Assembly: GCA_023333565.1 (NCBI GenBank)
Contig: JAJKFH010003083.1
Location: 186,001-250,000, forward strand
Length of the DNA stretch: 64,000 bases
Source of the DNA: Puffinus mauretanicus
Lineage: Eukaryota; Chordata; Aves; Procellariiformes; Procellariidae
Direction: 5' to 3'
Below are positions 51,376 through 63,366 of the stretch, in pieces. The translations under genes and the position numbers were made by a program. The notes under the pieces are model-generated. The model did not search any database. It saw only the letters and a program-made list of their open reading frames with translations, and had not been told where the DNA came from. Within the stretch, counting starts at the first letter, position 1; every line of letters begins with the position of its first letter.

Positions 51376-51474
51376 GATGAAAAGGTAACGAGGAAGCTGT
51401 ACTATGACACAAGCACAGCCAAAACAGATGACCGTCTCACACCATCTGAAGAAGAGGACTCTGACTTGTGGTGA
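51376..51474 (+). CDS. Probable last coding exon of an unidentified gene
   Basis: After a plausible acceptor (TTTTAACTTTCTTATTTCAAAAG, AG at 51374-51375, with a branch-point-like TTTAACT), 32 codons run to a TGA at 51472-51474. They read DEKVTRKLYYDTSTAKTDD, then arginine, and end in LTPSEEEDSDLW. The frame is closed by a TAG at 51340-51342 upstream and has no ATG, so it must be reached by splicing. The mix of charged residues and the acidic C-terminal tail with a possible casein-kinase-type SEEED site looks like real protein rather than a chance frame. Incoming phase is 0. Poly(A) signals follow at 51690, 52119 and 52189. I could not name the protein. Confidence 0.5.
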   Translation, partial: DEKVTRKLYYDTSTAKTDDRLTPSEEEDSDLW

Positions 51475-52210
51475 TTGCTTCTTCACAGTACAGAAATGAG
51501 TTTCTTCCCATTTGTTAGGATTATCTGACAAACCAAACTCAACTTGTGCTAGTTCTCAAACAGGAAAAGGCACAAATCAGAAACTTATGTATTTTATGAC
51601 CTTACAATCACCTATACCAACCCTCCCCCACATCACAAATACCGCTTCCCTCCCCCCGTAATTTTTGCAAGCAGCCAAATTCAACTTAAATTAAAGTCTT
51701 AAGTCTTTTAAAAGTACATCTAGACTCTTGATTTAGGTGCTTTTAGTATTAGAAAATCTGTAGCACCTTGATGTAACTGCTACACAAGTTAATGAGTTTC
51801 AATTTGCACCTTTTTTCTGTTTTTAATTAGGCCACTTCAGTTTCAAGTGATCTTATTTTTTTACTCTTCTGTCCAGCTCAGTGAGAAACCCCTAGGTTGT
51901 TGACTATCTTCTCCTTTTTTGTTATAAACATTTGAAAGAGGAGACTTAGAAAGTGAAAAAGCTAAAGGACAATTCTTACTTTAAGGCACATTCCTGTAGT
52001 CTGTATTTCATAAGCAACACTGTTGTGCAGCCCTGTTGAATCTTCCTATATCTTTTTTAAAATGCGACAACCAGAACAAGGCACAAAGTAAGGCTTTTCT
52101 TCATAGAAAATTCAGCAGAATAAAGATGAATTTATAAAGATGTGAACATGAAGGATACTGCATCTCATTGTACTCTCTTAAATGAAGAAATAAAGGGGTT
52201 GTCACTCACT
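51475..52210 (+). other. Presumed 3' UTR of the exon at 51376
   Basis: AT-rich sequence after the stop codon with three polyadenylation hexamers: ATTAAA at 51690-51695, AATAAA at 52119-52124 and AATAAA at 52189-52194. The last is followed by a short G/T-rich stretch. The assignment depends entirely on the exon call, and the true cleavage site cannot be told from sequence alone. Confidence 0.35.
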
Positions 52211-55200
52211 TCAAGTTAATCTTAGAGCATCTTTACTACACATCTTAACACACATATCAACTTTGCTGACTTTCCCACGGAAACAAACTCCATTACAAGT
52301 CACACAATGCCACCAATGTCAACCATGTCCACAAATATTCATGCCTTAAAAAAAGCACTATTTGTGTCTCATTTGAATGCAGCAGCATTATCATCTCCAC
52401 CATGGAAGTCTGTGGCAAAAAGAGGCACTGGGCTTGAAAGAGAGGCAGAGGAGTCATATTTGCTAACCAGTATGAAGGCTGAGCTTCGTCAGTACCCGCA
52501 GCATAGAAAATATACTCAATCACGAAAGAACAAAGAGAGGAAGAACAGCAGCAGCACTTCAATCTACTGCCTCTCAGTGCCAACGTGATAAATCAAGGAT
52601 GTTACAACAAGACGGGGAAATGTGGAAAAAGTGTCTGTAATATCTGAGGAAAAGTTTCAAAACAAGTTTTAGATTAACTGGATATAACGTATACATAGCA
52701 ATAAAGCAGGAAAAAAAGGATACCTCCTGATACTCTATATTAATTCAGGCCACTTTGTTTTGCCTATTCTCTGTTGGGTTAACCAGCAGAAAGGTTAACT
52801 AAAGGCACCACAACACAGGTTAAAACTAATGTTTATTAAAATGCAATGTACATCACTTGGCCTTCACAGGCTGTTTCAGTAACAGTTTTGGAATTGTTGA
52901 AGTTTCAGTTGGAGAGGAAAAAGTCTTCCATTCTCAAAACAGAAGGTAAAAACAGCAAGGAAGGTAAATGGGCATGAAGAAGCCAACAGAGACCACTTAT
53001 GAAGCACTTGTAAATGCTCAATATAATCACATATTCTCCTCTTGATCAAACTAATCTCTCCTATCCTACCCTTCTCTGCATTTTTTTGGGTAGTCACGGT
53101 ACAATTTGATAGGAGGAGTTCTCATCTTTTCATGTTGCAAGAGAACTCCACACTTACAAGGTTTTGGGGCGGACTGAGGAGGAAAAAGGGAAAAATACTG
53201 GGAATGAAAGACCATCTTCAGGAACCAGAAAGGCTGGAACTAGCCTAAACAAAACCACTTTGAAAGAACAGCAGTCTTGGGCTGCAGTCACTGCTGCTCC
53301 AAAGCATGAACTATAGAGAAGAGACAACGTTTCAAGAGCTACTCTCAAATGGGTTGGCCCTTGGTGGGCCATACAGCAACTGGCAGGTGCCCATCTCCTT
53401 GGGCCATGGCAAAGGGGACAAGACTTCAAGAAGCAACAGCTCTGTGTAAGCTTCTTTACTGAACAAACGTATTTAAAAGGAGTTACGTTGAGTGCACATT
53501 TTTTGCAATGTGACCAAAATACCTTGCAACTGAAAGAATAAACAGCAGAAAGAAGGATAGCAAATTATGAAATAAAAAGCCATGAGTTGCCATTTTCTGT
53601 TAAAATTGATAAAAAGCTAATTTTGCTGCATTTATATATAAATTTTCAGCACAACTATGTTTACTGGATTGCCATACACTGTAGATCACTTAAAACTCAC
53701 TGACCTTCTTTAAAAGCCTTAAGGATTTCATCACATCCTCTTTGTGTTGCAATGAAATTCAGCAGCTTATTTGTAAAAATGAATATCTAGCTTAGTTGGA
53801 AAATCACAGTTCTTGGAGCAATGAACATAACGTACCACCGAAGTAATGGAAGACTGAAAAAAACCCATCCATTTCTTAATATTATTTCACTTAGAAAACT
53901 CTTCAAGCTGAATGCTAGTTCTGTCATTTTAATTTTCTTACCCGTGTATTTAAAAAAAAAAACCCAAAACACACACACCCACAGAACACCTTCCCCTCAC
54001 ACACACTGAAAGTACTTAGGGCTTTTGTTCTTACTGTTTTTTCAGGATCGTATGTTCTTCATGTTTACACAAGAATTTACAAAGGGCAAATTTGCAGCTA
54101 ACATAACAGTGAATCAACTGCCAGATTATCTGACAAGACAAAGTAAGATCTTTCTTTGTATCCAACTGCACTAACAGACATGGTATAAGGCAACTTTGAT
54201 CTTGCTTTCCACTCCACATATCTTGGGTAGTTTGTAATTCGTATCAGCTTCTGAAGCATCTTTAATGAAAGAAGGAACTCAGCGCACAACAAAGGAAAAC
54301 CTGCACATCACAGTTGAGACTTCAGTGAAAAAAAGAGGAAACCCCGTCACAGAACACCAGCTGCTTTTTCACTTCAAATAGTTTCAGTGAAAAAGCTCAA
54401 GTTTTATGGTCAAGAATTTAGATAGTTTCTCATGTCTGTGCTTTCTAAATACATGCTTCTTGAGAGGTGTCTTGTCAATATGAGTGTGCACAACAACATG
54501 CTGGGGCAGGCAGCAAGTACCACAGAAGAATTGGGTTTAGGCTTTGCCTGCACTTTATCAGCTCTGAAATACTTTAATGGTGCACCAGTTCCCAAGCCAC
54601 CAAGCTGCCTGAGTCGCATCATATCTAAGATGCAGGCAATTTCTCTACACCATAGGTTTAGTTTAGAAGAACACTGCAAAGATTCAATAACTAAGCTTAA
54701 GCAAAACACACATCAAAGTGCAGAGTCTTCAGAGAACAGATACCATTAATCACTTCATTGTATTAGTGTTTTGCAGACAGGATAATTTTGCAGGATTTTT
54801 TAAGACTCAAGACACTCAACAGCCTCTTTATTTTCCCAGAAGAAGGGCTACAAAGTCAAGTTAAGGAAACTTTGATGACCAAATCACAAATAAATCATAT
54901 AAACCCATATTCATAAAACACTAACAATTACAAGTTATTCCTGTTTCATCATGATTCCGGTCCTTAAGCCAATATGAGTTGAAGTTTAGAACTTAATAAA
55001 AATACACGCTTTGCACAGTTGCTGCACCTCTGCAGTATGAATCATATAAGCATGCATAAGGAAACTAAATTCAACGGCCTTCACTGAAGCCTATGGCAAA
55101 TACCCTTTAGCTTCTGGGTGCCCATGCTGACACCCTTACAATGTTTTTTTTTCAGAGGTTCAGGGAACTCAGGACTGGGAACTTCAGCTGCAGCTCTGCT

Positions 55201-58200
55201 GTACAAGAGTGGATCTCATCTAGACCTTCAGAAAGTTTCATGAGAAAAAAGCAAAAAAATTTGCTTGTTAGAGTTTTAAAGACACCAGGAGTAATTTCTG
55301 TACATGTATTTCTTTAATTTCAGGTGACTGGGATTATAGCACCATTCAGCCGAGCTCTATATCTGCACTGAAGTTTTCTACCCTAATGAAATATTGCAGC
55401 AAGCTTTATATATTTAAGAGACTCAACTTTTTAAAAGTGCAAAACACTCCCACAAAAAAAAAAAAAGACTGTGAATGGGTGAATGGTCCTGCACCTACCT
55501 TTCACATGAAAATTAGTAGCTGCACAGTTTTCTGCCATGTGATTTAAGAATATGTTTCAGTATTTCAGTTAGAAGCATGTTCCAATATGAAATTAACTTT
55601 CACTTTGTTTCAGAAAGAGCATTTCTCTGTTGTAATACAATCCAAGCACCTGAGTTTTAGAAGTCATTTATTAGACCCCTGTGGCTATTCAGAAAACAGA
55701 GGAGGAAGGAGGGCTGAGAGAATTCATCTTCACTGGTTGTAATTACAAAACAAAGAAAGAAAAAAAAAAAAACAACCAACCTGATCTTCAGCTCTAAGGG
55801 AAGTGTTTTTCCTTGGTATGTAATAGCTTAATTTAATAGACAAATAGAATGCATATTTTGCTTCCTTTGAATTTTAGCATCAGCTGCTTGAAGGGAAAGA
55901 TACTTAAGCTCCCTGCTGCATTAATGCTTATGTAGTATAAATAAGACGACCTCCTTGCATTATCAATCACAGTATTAAATATCTGATATTTAAACCCACA
56001 GGGCTCACAATTCAGCATTTCAAATTATAGTTCTGCCTCAGAGACTCACAACAAGCTCTTCCACTCAGCTTTTGATGTCTTTCACAGTTGATGAAGGCTG
56101 TGATAGGTCTCAAAAAAAAAAAAAAAAAATCCCCTCCTTCATACCTGTAACAACTTCTCAGAGAAAACCTGCTTTCATATTCTTGCCTTGCTACAGTTAC
56201 GTTTATGCATCTCTGGTCACACGAGTATCACTCATTCCTCTAGTTCAGCTTTGGACAGGATGAGCAAAGAGAGAAGGGATCAGCTTACCTTTGCCACCAG
56301 AAATTTACCAGGTGTGACAATTCCTACAGCATTAAAGAATTACATCTCATTTGCCATAATGAAGTTTTAGTTGGAAAGCTTTTATTTCCCTTGTTTTTAC
56401 TGTATCTTGCCGAGATATATATTGTAGCAATAAAAGCATCATAAAAATAAAGGTTCAGGTGAACTCACAAATATTCCAAAGAGCAACATATCTACAACAG
56501 TACTGATTTACTGCATGTAAACTCTTCTGCACCCAAGGCTGAATGAAAACTGAAGTGGAACACAGAATTAGCCAAGAAACAACCTAGACTAAAGACACAA
56601 TCCTGCAGAACTAATTCCTAGGAAAAAGTTCATGAATATGGGTAGTGTTTTCCAAGTCTGCAACTAACACCATGTTCTTGGACCGTCAGAGGTAACCAGC
56701 CTTCCTTTCGACTACTTTTTACCTCCACATTAATGCAGTCTTTTCGACTTCACTCAGGAGGTCCTCTGTAACATAAACTTTCTCAACCCATATGATTGAA
56801 GAGTTCCATTTCACTTAACACCATAGTTTTTAGATTTCAATTTCTTTTTTTTTTTCCCTCATCCACTCTCCTTATTAATCATCTTCCCTTTTGGGCGTAA
56901 GGGGAGAGAGAAACAAAAGGAAGAAAAATCCAGTTTCATGCTTTACAATTATGCCAAAATACAGACTTTTCATTAAAATCCTGTATTTTTTGGACAGACA
57001 CTAGAGCAAACAAAGATGGAGAAACAGTCTTAGCAAGGTTAGCTTTCTGTCTGCATTTTAGTTCACCTAATGCTGTAAACAGCCTGGTCACATTTCTAAA
57101 TGATGTGAATAAAAAACCTCGGGCAAAATTTCAGTTGTAATTATCACAAATACGAATGATCAAGTCAGACCAAACTGGAAAGTTGGCCTGAAGCTGCTTT
57201 GCTTCAGTGGTTTTCCAATGTTCTGAAGCTTCTTTGCTTTATCAATTCTAACTCCTGTTAAAGGTAAAACTCATTTCCTGCTTTGCCTCTTAATTTCTCT
57301 CTCTGCTTTTCTGTATTATTTATCCCTGTAAATATATTATTTAGCTCTGTAATTCTATTATTCATCCTGCAAAGCACCTAGTTATATTTTTTACGTGAAA
57401 GATGCTATACAAAGTGCTATACCGTATTGCATGCATCCTGCAGTGAATTTCTAACACACACAGGTGAATTACAGTAATTGTACTGCAAACCGATATGGAA
57501 GGAATGGTTTGGGTGCCGCAGGGTATGAACACGGCTGTAGAACATGGGTGTATGAGGCTATTGAAATTATTTTGTCTGCTACTATGGCAAACACCAAAAT
57601 ATTAAAGATAGCTGGATAGAAAAGAGCTAGGAAACAAAGAATGAGAGAAAGAACAGGAAACATTACAGATGAGTTGCAGTATTTGATACAGCAGGAACAC
57701 TCCCCTTTAGCAACAGAAAGCTAAGGAACAACAAAAATAAGAGATTTACTGAAGACTTAAATAGTGGAGATAGAAATAGAAACTGTCTTGATCCTCAGTC
57801 CTTTCAAGTAAGGGGGGGCTGGAACTACATCCAGAATAGATACTTGTTTATTTTTTTCCTTCTATGAACTCTTGGCCTCAAAGAATTGATTTAATTACAA
57901 TATAACAACATAATGCAGAGCTGGGCAGGAGTGTTTTCTGACTGGGATTCTATCGAAGAAGAGACATATGTGACTGCTACAAAACAGATGATTGATGCAT
58001 GTTCATAATATATCCCTTTTTCTCCTCTTTGTAGAGTTGCATTAAACTGAAAGAGCTGACAAACATTTATTTCATCACTAAACATCAGAAGCACTTGCTT
58101 CACTATTCTACAGTTTTGCATGTTGTCAGCATTTTGACTGGCAGCTTCTTTGCATTTTAATGCTGTCATTGTATAAACAACATATATAGATTGCTTTTAT

Positions 58201-58563
58201 ATACAGCATCCATCTTCCCTCATTAGAGGCTACAGCTGTTCGTGTATTATGGCATCATTCCCTAACTTGCAAAAATAAAATATTTAATACATTTATTCCT
58301 TTGTTTATATCGTAACAATTACAGACAAAATGCCTCAATAAATCCCACTTTTTGCCAATATGCAGTGACAACAAGCAAACACTGAATTTGTATCCCGAAG
58401 TCCTTACTCAGAAGACGCAGCCGGCAAATGTAGAATTCCACGGAAGTTTTGCTAAAGACTTAGTAGAAATACAGCCAAGAACCATCCTCTCTCCTCCCCT
58501 CCACTTGGCAAGGAGTATCCCTTCCAGAGCTGCTTCTAGACACCCTTTCACCTCAGCACCCGT
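52211..58563. other. Intergenic-looking AT-rich DNA
   Basis: About 6.3 kb without a supported gene. Frames reach at most 105 codons (54432-54749) and none has a recognisable motif. It contains an AC-rich tract near 53960-54005, A13 at 55454-55466 and A18 at 56112-56129. Confidence 0.5.
56112..56129. repeat. Poly(A) run, A18
   Basis: Eighteen consecutive A residues, with no flanking duplication or element body recognised. Confidence 0.85.
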
Positions 58564-59107
58564 GACACTGACGGGTGCACTAGACCCCTAGCCGTACTTT
58601 GGTTCAGGCTGGCTAAGGAGCAACAGGCCTCATACCCTGTGGTGAACCCGAGAGCCAGAAAGCTCCTGGCTCACATACAATGGAGTGAAGGTGCCTCAGA
58701 AAAATATTTCGAAAGGTGGTTTCGAAGCCCAAAACCGCAAGATAACCAAGTCTGAGACTAAGATTGGTCCTCGCTGCACCTAGGCTCCATCAGGAGTTTA
58801 AAAAGCAAGGGGGTCCACTCTGAACCTCATGACTCAACGGGAGGGTCTTCCTTATTCTTTGCGTCTCTGGTCTCTGTGTGAATCATTCTAACTCGATTCT
58901 AACTCAATTTTTCTTTCTATGTTTCTTCCATGCAGTAATTAATAAGGTGAACCTTGCCATCAAACTTACTGAACCTCGGCAAACCCCTGCTAAACTTTGT
59001 TAAATTCCATCAAATTTACTGAACTGAATTATTTTTTTACCTCAATAAAACATATTGCTGCTTCTCTCTTTTGAGTCAGGTGCATTCCACTCATCTGTGA
59101 CAGACAC
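58564..59107. other. Target-site duplication around LTR 3
   Basis: GACAC at 58564-58568 is repeated exactly at 59103-59107, directly outside the TG (58569) and CA (59102) ends of the LTR. The perfect 5-bp match fixes both ends. Confidence 0.8.
58569..59102 (+). mobile_element. Solo LTR 3 of a second avian endogenous retrovirus family
   Basis: A 534-bp element begins TGACGGGTGCACTAGACCC and ends CTCATCTGTGACA, with a perfect 5-bp target-site duplication. It has a TATA-like TTTAAAAAG at 58797-58805 and AATAAA at 59044-59049, about 55 bases before the 3' end, in the order expected for U3-R-U5. The tail resembles an avian LTR family (TguLTR5-like, from memory). It shares no obvious sequence with the other two LTRs. 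There is no second LTR and no viral gene, so it is a solo LTR on the plus strand. Confidence 0.85.
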
Positions 59108-62100
59108 GCATCTTAGAAGGATGGGGTAGAGGGGGCAAGTCCCCTGCAGGGATATGTAAACTCAGGACCTGGAGAACAGCATCCCACAGTGTCCTAGCAC
59201 GGTGCTAGGTACGTGCTACTTTCCAAGCCTGTGGTTGAAAAAGGTCTTACAGGAAAATCCCACATTTTAGGGTAAATCTGCAACAATGAAGTACTCTGTA
59301 TTTTTTTCAAAATCCTGCAACAACAGGTGTTACAGGACTATCCTGGTCAAACATGCTCATGTGGTCACTACAGAGCTTCTGCTGATTCAAGGGTTTATTC
59401 GCAGGACCCAGAAAGCAGTAAACAACCCCGACAAGAGGTAACAGTGTGCTTGTGGAATACAGCTGGCGTTTGAGCTGGCAGTATTGCGCAGTGCCTGCAA
59501 TTCCAAAATGCTTAACTTTAAGTATGCTGTTCTCTTGTTCCTGCAATTACTATAAACAGAGACGCAATACTAGAAATTAAACACAATATAACTGCCTAGT
59601 TTCAGTAATAGTGTACTAACTTGCTTTCAGAAATAGAGGGGATACAGAAATAAGTCTTATGCACAACAGCCCATTACGTCAGGTTCACAGTAAAAATAAT
59701 GTCCTTTAAGTCAAGACATGCAATAACCTACTGTCAACTTCTGGAATTCAAAGCGAAAAAGGAGAGGAAGAAAGAGCGCTATGCTCAACTTGGAAAGACA
59801 AGAAAACAGAACAGTAAAAAAGAAATTATTGTGTCATACCTTTGTCCTCAATAGAGTTGCCTAACCACTTACAAGCATTAAAGGGAGACACAAAAAGTTA
59901 TGAGAATGTGATAAGAGGGGAGCAATACTGCCCACAAAAAATTCACATTTTTTATAAAATGCAGTGGATTTACAACGATAAAAAGTTATTATTACTACAC
60001 AAAAACAACGTATAGTCTTATTCAGAAGATCAGATTAGAAAATATAAATACATTTGCTATTGGCTGCTAAGGAAGAACTCCTCCTGAGCTGGCACAGCAG
60101 AGAGACACCATTTATTTTCCCCATCCCCACCTCTGACTTAAGTGGAAACAAAAGAAACTATTTGAAAAAGTTCTTCTGGGGCTGTAAAACAGACTACACA
60201 GCTTGTGGTAGTCACTGCTGTAAACTTGGGATGATCCTAAAGAGGTCATGGGTGAAAGGTACCATGAAAGAACTGTAGTGAATAGGGGTCCAAAGGATGA
60301 GAGGAAGGCCACAGGCCACTTCGTGTGGTGAAGAGTGATGTTTTATCAAATCCAAACGAAGTTTTACAGCATTTTTATACCCCGCCATCTGCAAAACTCC
60401 AAGAGCTATAAAACTTAGCCTAAGGCCTTTATGAAGAGTTGGCTGATAACCACAACCCACGCAAATCCCCACTGAAGGCACAAGCGGGACTGCCTGTAAG
60501 GGTACCTCTTTTCCTCTGGTTAGGGGAAGCATCTTCAACAACCCGGCTCCTAATCTGGTTGCCTCAGGAAATATCTAAGTTTAGAAGGCATGAATATTGT
60601 CTTAAAGGAATTTAGCTAAAATTCCAGCTGCAGAGAAAAACAGGCTGGCTTATGATTTAAAGGCCTGAACTTTACGAAAAAGTAGGCACAGAAGGATTTG
60701 GTCACAGATGGCTTCGGTGGGGAGAAGAGTACAGCACGCACACAATTTTTCATAAATCAAGAATTAAATATATTTTGAATACAAGCTTTCTTATTACTAC
60801 AGGAAGCAGTCCAATTAAAAAGAAACTCGATAGAAATGTCTTGTATTAGAAAGAGTTCATACATTTAGAAAACAGAAAATCAAACACTTGATTTTTTTTC
60901 TTTGAATTTTTTTTTTCCTATAAACTTTTGAGAAGAGTCATCCAAATTCAGTTTATTAGCAAATTCTTTAATTCATTCAGCACTACAGGCAATCTTACCT
61001 GGTATATTCAAAAATATTTATGCTAGAGGAAAGCTGTATAAATAACATGACAGTTATGTTTTCTATGTTTACTTGTTAATTTTTATGAGTTTGGTAATAG
61101 AAGTACTGCTAATAGTCTGTTTTCCATTTTTGGCTTGTCCCTATTGCTTCATTATGTGATTTTATGGTTTCCATTAATGAATCAAAATAAAATTTAAGCA
61201 ATATTATAAATGTAGCAAGCAACCATCTGCTTTGCCATAATTACCAAAAAACTTTAATGCATCTGTGTGTGCCTCTTTTGAATACCAATATTCTCATTTA
61301 TCTACAAAAGCTAACTACTATGAAAAATCAAAAAAGGCAACTCTGTCCAACAGTAAAAGGTATGGATCTAGTCCAACTGTCCTTTTTTTCATGCTAGAAG
61401 TTCCAATAAAACAAGAAACTGTACTATATATATGAAACTATGAAAGCAAGTTTTACATACTGTCATATTCAAATTAATTTCACTATATCTCCTCAAATTA
61501 CATGTTGCAGATCGGTGACTATATTTGCAACCCAGTCAAGCTAAGTACAAATCCTTTTGCTCACTGAAGACATCTACATTCAGATATTTTGCAAACATTG
61601 AATTTTCTTTCTAGATGATGTCTATCATTATCATGATCAGTCGTATGTATTTAGCTGCACTGCTATAAATTGATTTTCCCAACCAGTAACCAGGTCAACA
61701 AAAATAAGTGAGATAAAAGGATATTTTAAATACTCAACTATTTATTAAGCAAATCAACCAAAGCAGGAATTCTCAGCACACTAACCTCAGATTTAAAACA
61801 GCAACTTTCACAAAGGAGAGAAGTCTCTATGAGAGCACTCAAAGTAAACAGGGAGAAAATCACAGATACAACATTGTATTTCACACATTCAGAAATTAAT
61901 TTCAGGCATTTCGGAACAGAGATCATACATATTCAGACATCACTGAACACCGCAGACAAGCCTGTTTAAACAATGCATTTTAGGTCAGCACTCAATCAAC
62001 CCCTTTAAGACACCACCACAATTTGTATTAACGTTCCAAGCAAATGAATAAGCTTTGAACAATGAAAGGCATGAAAATACAATAACACACAGGAGAAGAT

Positions 62101-62123
62101 TGCACAATACAAAATGTTAGAGA
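59108..62123. other. AT-rich DNA between LTR 3 and LTR 2
   Basis: About 3 kb with no retroviral coding motifs. The longest frame is 109 codons on the minus strand at 60212-60541, with no recognisable domain. The two flanking LTRs are of different families, so this is not a provirus interior. Confidence 0.6.
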
Positions 62124-62128
62124 AGCAG

Positions 62129-62644
62129 CATCCTGGTTTCGGCTGGGATAGCGTTAAATTTCTACCTAGTGCTGTGTTTTGGATTTAGTATGAGAAGAAT
62201 ATTGATAACACACTGATGTTTTCAGTTGTTACTAAGTGCCCTGTCAAGGACAGCTTCCATGCTCTACCAAACGCAAAGGCTGGGAGGGAGCACAGCCAGG
62301 ACAGCCAGCCCAGCTGGCCAACGGGGTATTCCATACCATGTGACGTCATGCTCAGTATATGAATGGTAGGTGTGATCCAGGAAGTACCGATCGCTACTTG
62401 GTTATCGGTCAGCGTGGGTGATGAGCAATTCCATTATGCATCACTCATTTTGTATATTTTATCATTATCATTATTAGTATTATTATTATTTTCCCTCTTC
62501 TGTTCTATTAAACTGTCTTTATCTCAACCCACGAGTTTTTCCTCATTCTTACCCTTCTGATTCTCTCCCCATCCCACCAGGGGGTGTGGGGAGTGAGCGA
62601 GCGGCTGCGTGGGGTTTGGCTACCTGCCAGGTTAAACCACGAGA
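62129..62644 (+). mobile_element. Solo LTR 2, same family as LTR 1, opposite orientation
   Basis: From TCCTGGTTTCGGCTGGGATA at 62131 to GGTTAAACCACGA near 62642, this copy parallels the reverse complement of 16064-16622. Its terminal dinucleotides have mutated (CA at the start, GA at the end). The likely target-site duplication is AGCAG at 62124-62128 and AGAAG at 62645-62649, with one mismatch. It keeps a perfect CRE-type palindrome TGACGTCA (62341-62348) just upstream of a TATA-like TATATGAA (62356-62363), and ATTAAA at 62507-62512. It lacks a segment present in LTR 1 between the first and second hundred bases. No viral genes flank it. Confidence 0.88.
62341..62363 (+). promoter_or_regulatory. 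CRE palindrome and TATA-like box of LTR 2
   Basis: TGACGTCA is a perfect consensus for CREB/ATF-family factors and lies seven bases before TATATGAA. In LTR 1 the same site has changed to TGATGTCA, a CpG-type decay. The arrangement is a core-promoter layout of the LTR family. Whether this copy is active cannot be seen from sequence. Confidence 0.55.
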
Positions 62645-62954
62645 AGAAGAAAAGATGGCAAGGCAAAAAATAAAAAGAACATGTAAAATGTCTAGATTAT
62701 CTATACAGCCTTGAGTATGGACATGAGAGTCACCACTAATATATCCTTACCTAGGTGCCAAAATATCCACAATAGTTTAACATACAAAAACATACACCCA
62801 TATGTCCACCATATCCTTTAAATATGATTCTTCCCATAATTATGAACTAATTAACAGAGTCTACACAGAATGACCAAAAAGATTTTTAAAAAGCCCTGAA
62901 TTGGAAACACACCGGAAGGGCAACAGAGGGGGGGAAAAAAACCACAGAAATGTT

Positions 62955-63366
62955 AGAATCATAGAATAGTTTGGGTTGGAAGGGACCTTTAAATGTCATT
63001 TAGTCCAATCGCCCTGCCATGCGCAGGGACATCTTCAACTAGATCAGGTTGCTCAAAGCCCCGTCCAACCTGACCTTGAATGTCTCCAGGGATGGGGCAT
63101 CTACCACCTCTCTGGGCAACCTGTGCTGGTGTTTCACCACCCTCATTGTAAACAATTTCTTCCTTACAGCTAGTCTGAATCTGCCCTCTTTTAGTTTAAA
63201 ACCATTCCCCCTTGTCCTGTCGCAACAGGACCTGCTGAAAAGTTTGTTCTCATCTTATAAGCCCCCTTTAGGTACTGATAGGCCGCAATAAGGTCTCCCC
63301 AAAGCCTCCTCTTCTCCAGGCTGAACAACCCCAACTCTCTCAGCCTTTCTTCACAGGAGAGGCGTG
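62955..63366 (-). mobile_element. CR1 LINE 3' fragment, reverse orientation
   Basis: The plus strand starts AGAATCATAGAATAGTTTGG and continues through blocks typical of the reverse complement of CR1 3' ends (for example GGGATGGGGCATCTACCACC and AGCCTCCTCTTCTCCAGGCT), fading near 63366. It is 5'-truncated with only the end of ORF2 and the 3' UTR. The terminal repeat is reduced to about one and a half units. Its 3' UTR differs from that of the copy at 48777-49458, so it probably comes from another CR1 subfamily. Short frames seen here on the plus strand are antisense and not genes. Confidence 0.93.

Noticed and set aside
62976..63291. Overlapping plus-strand frames of 65 and 80 codons
   Set aside because: They are antisense readings of the reverse-oriented CR1 fragment.
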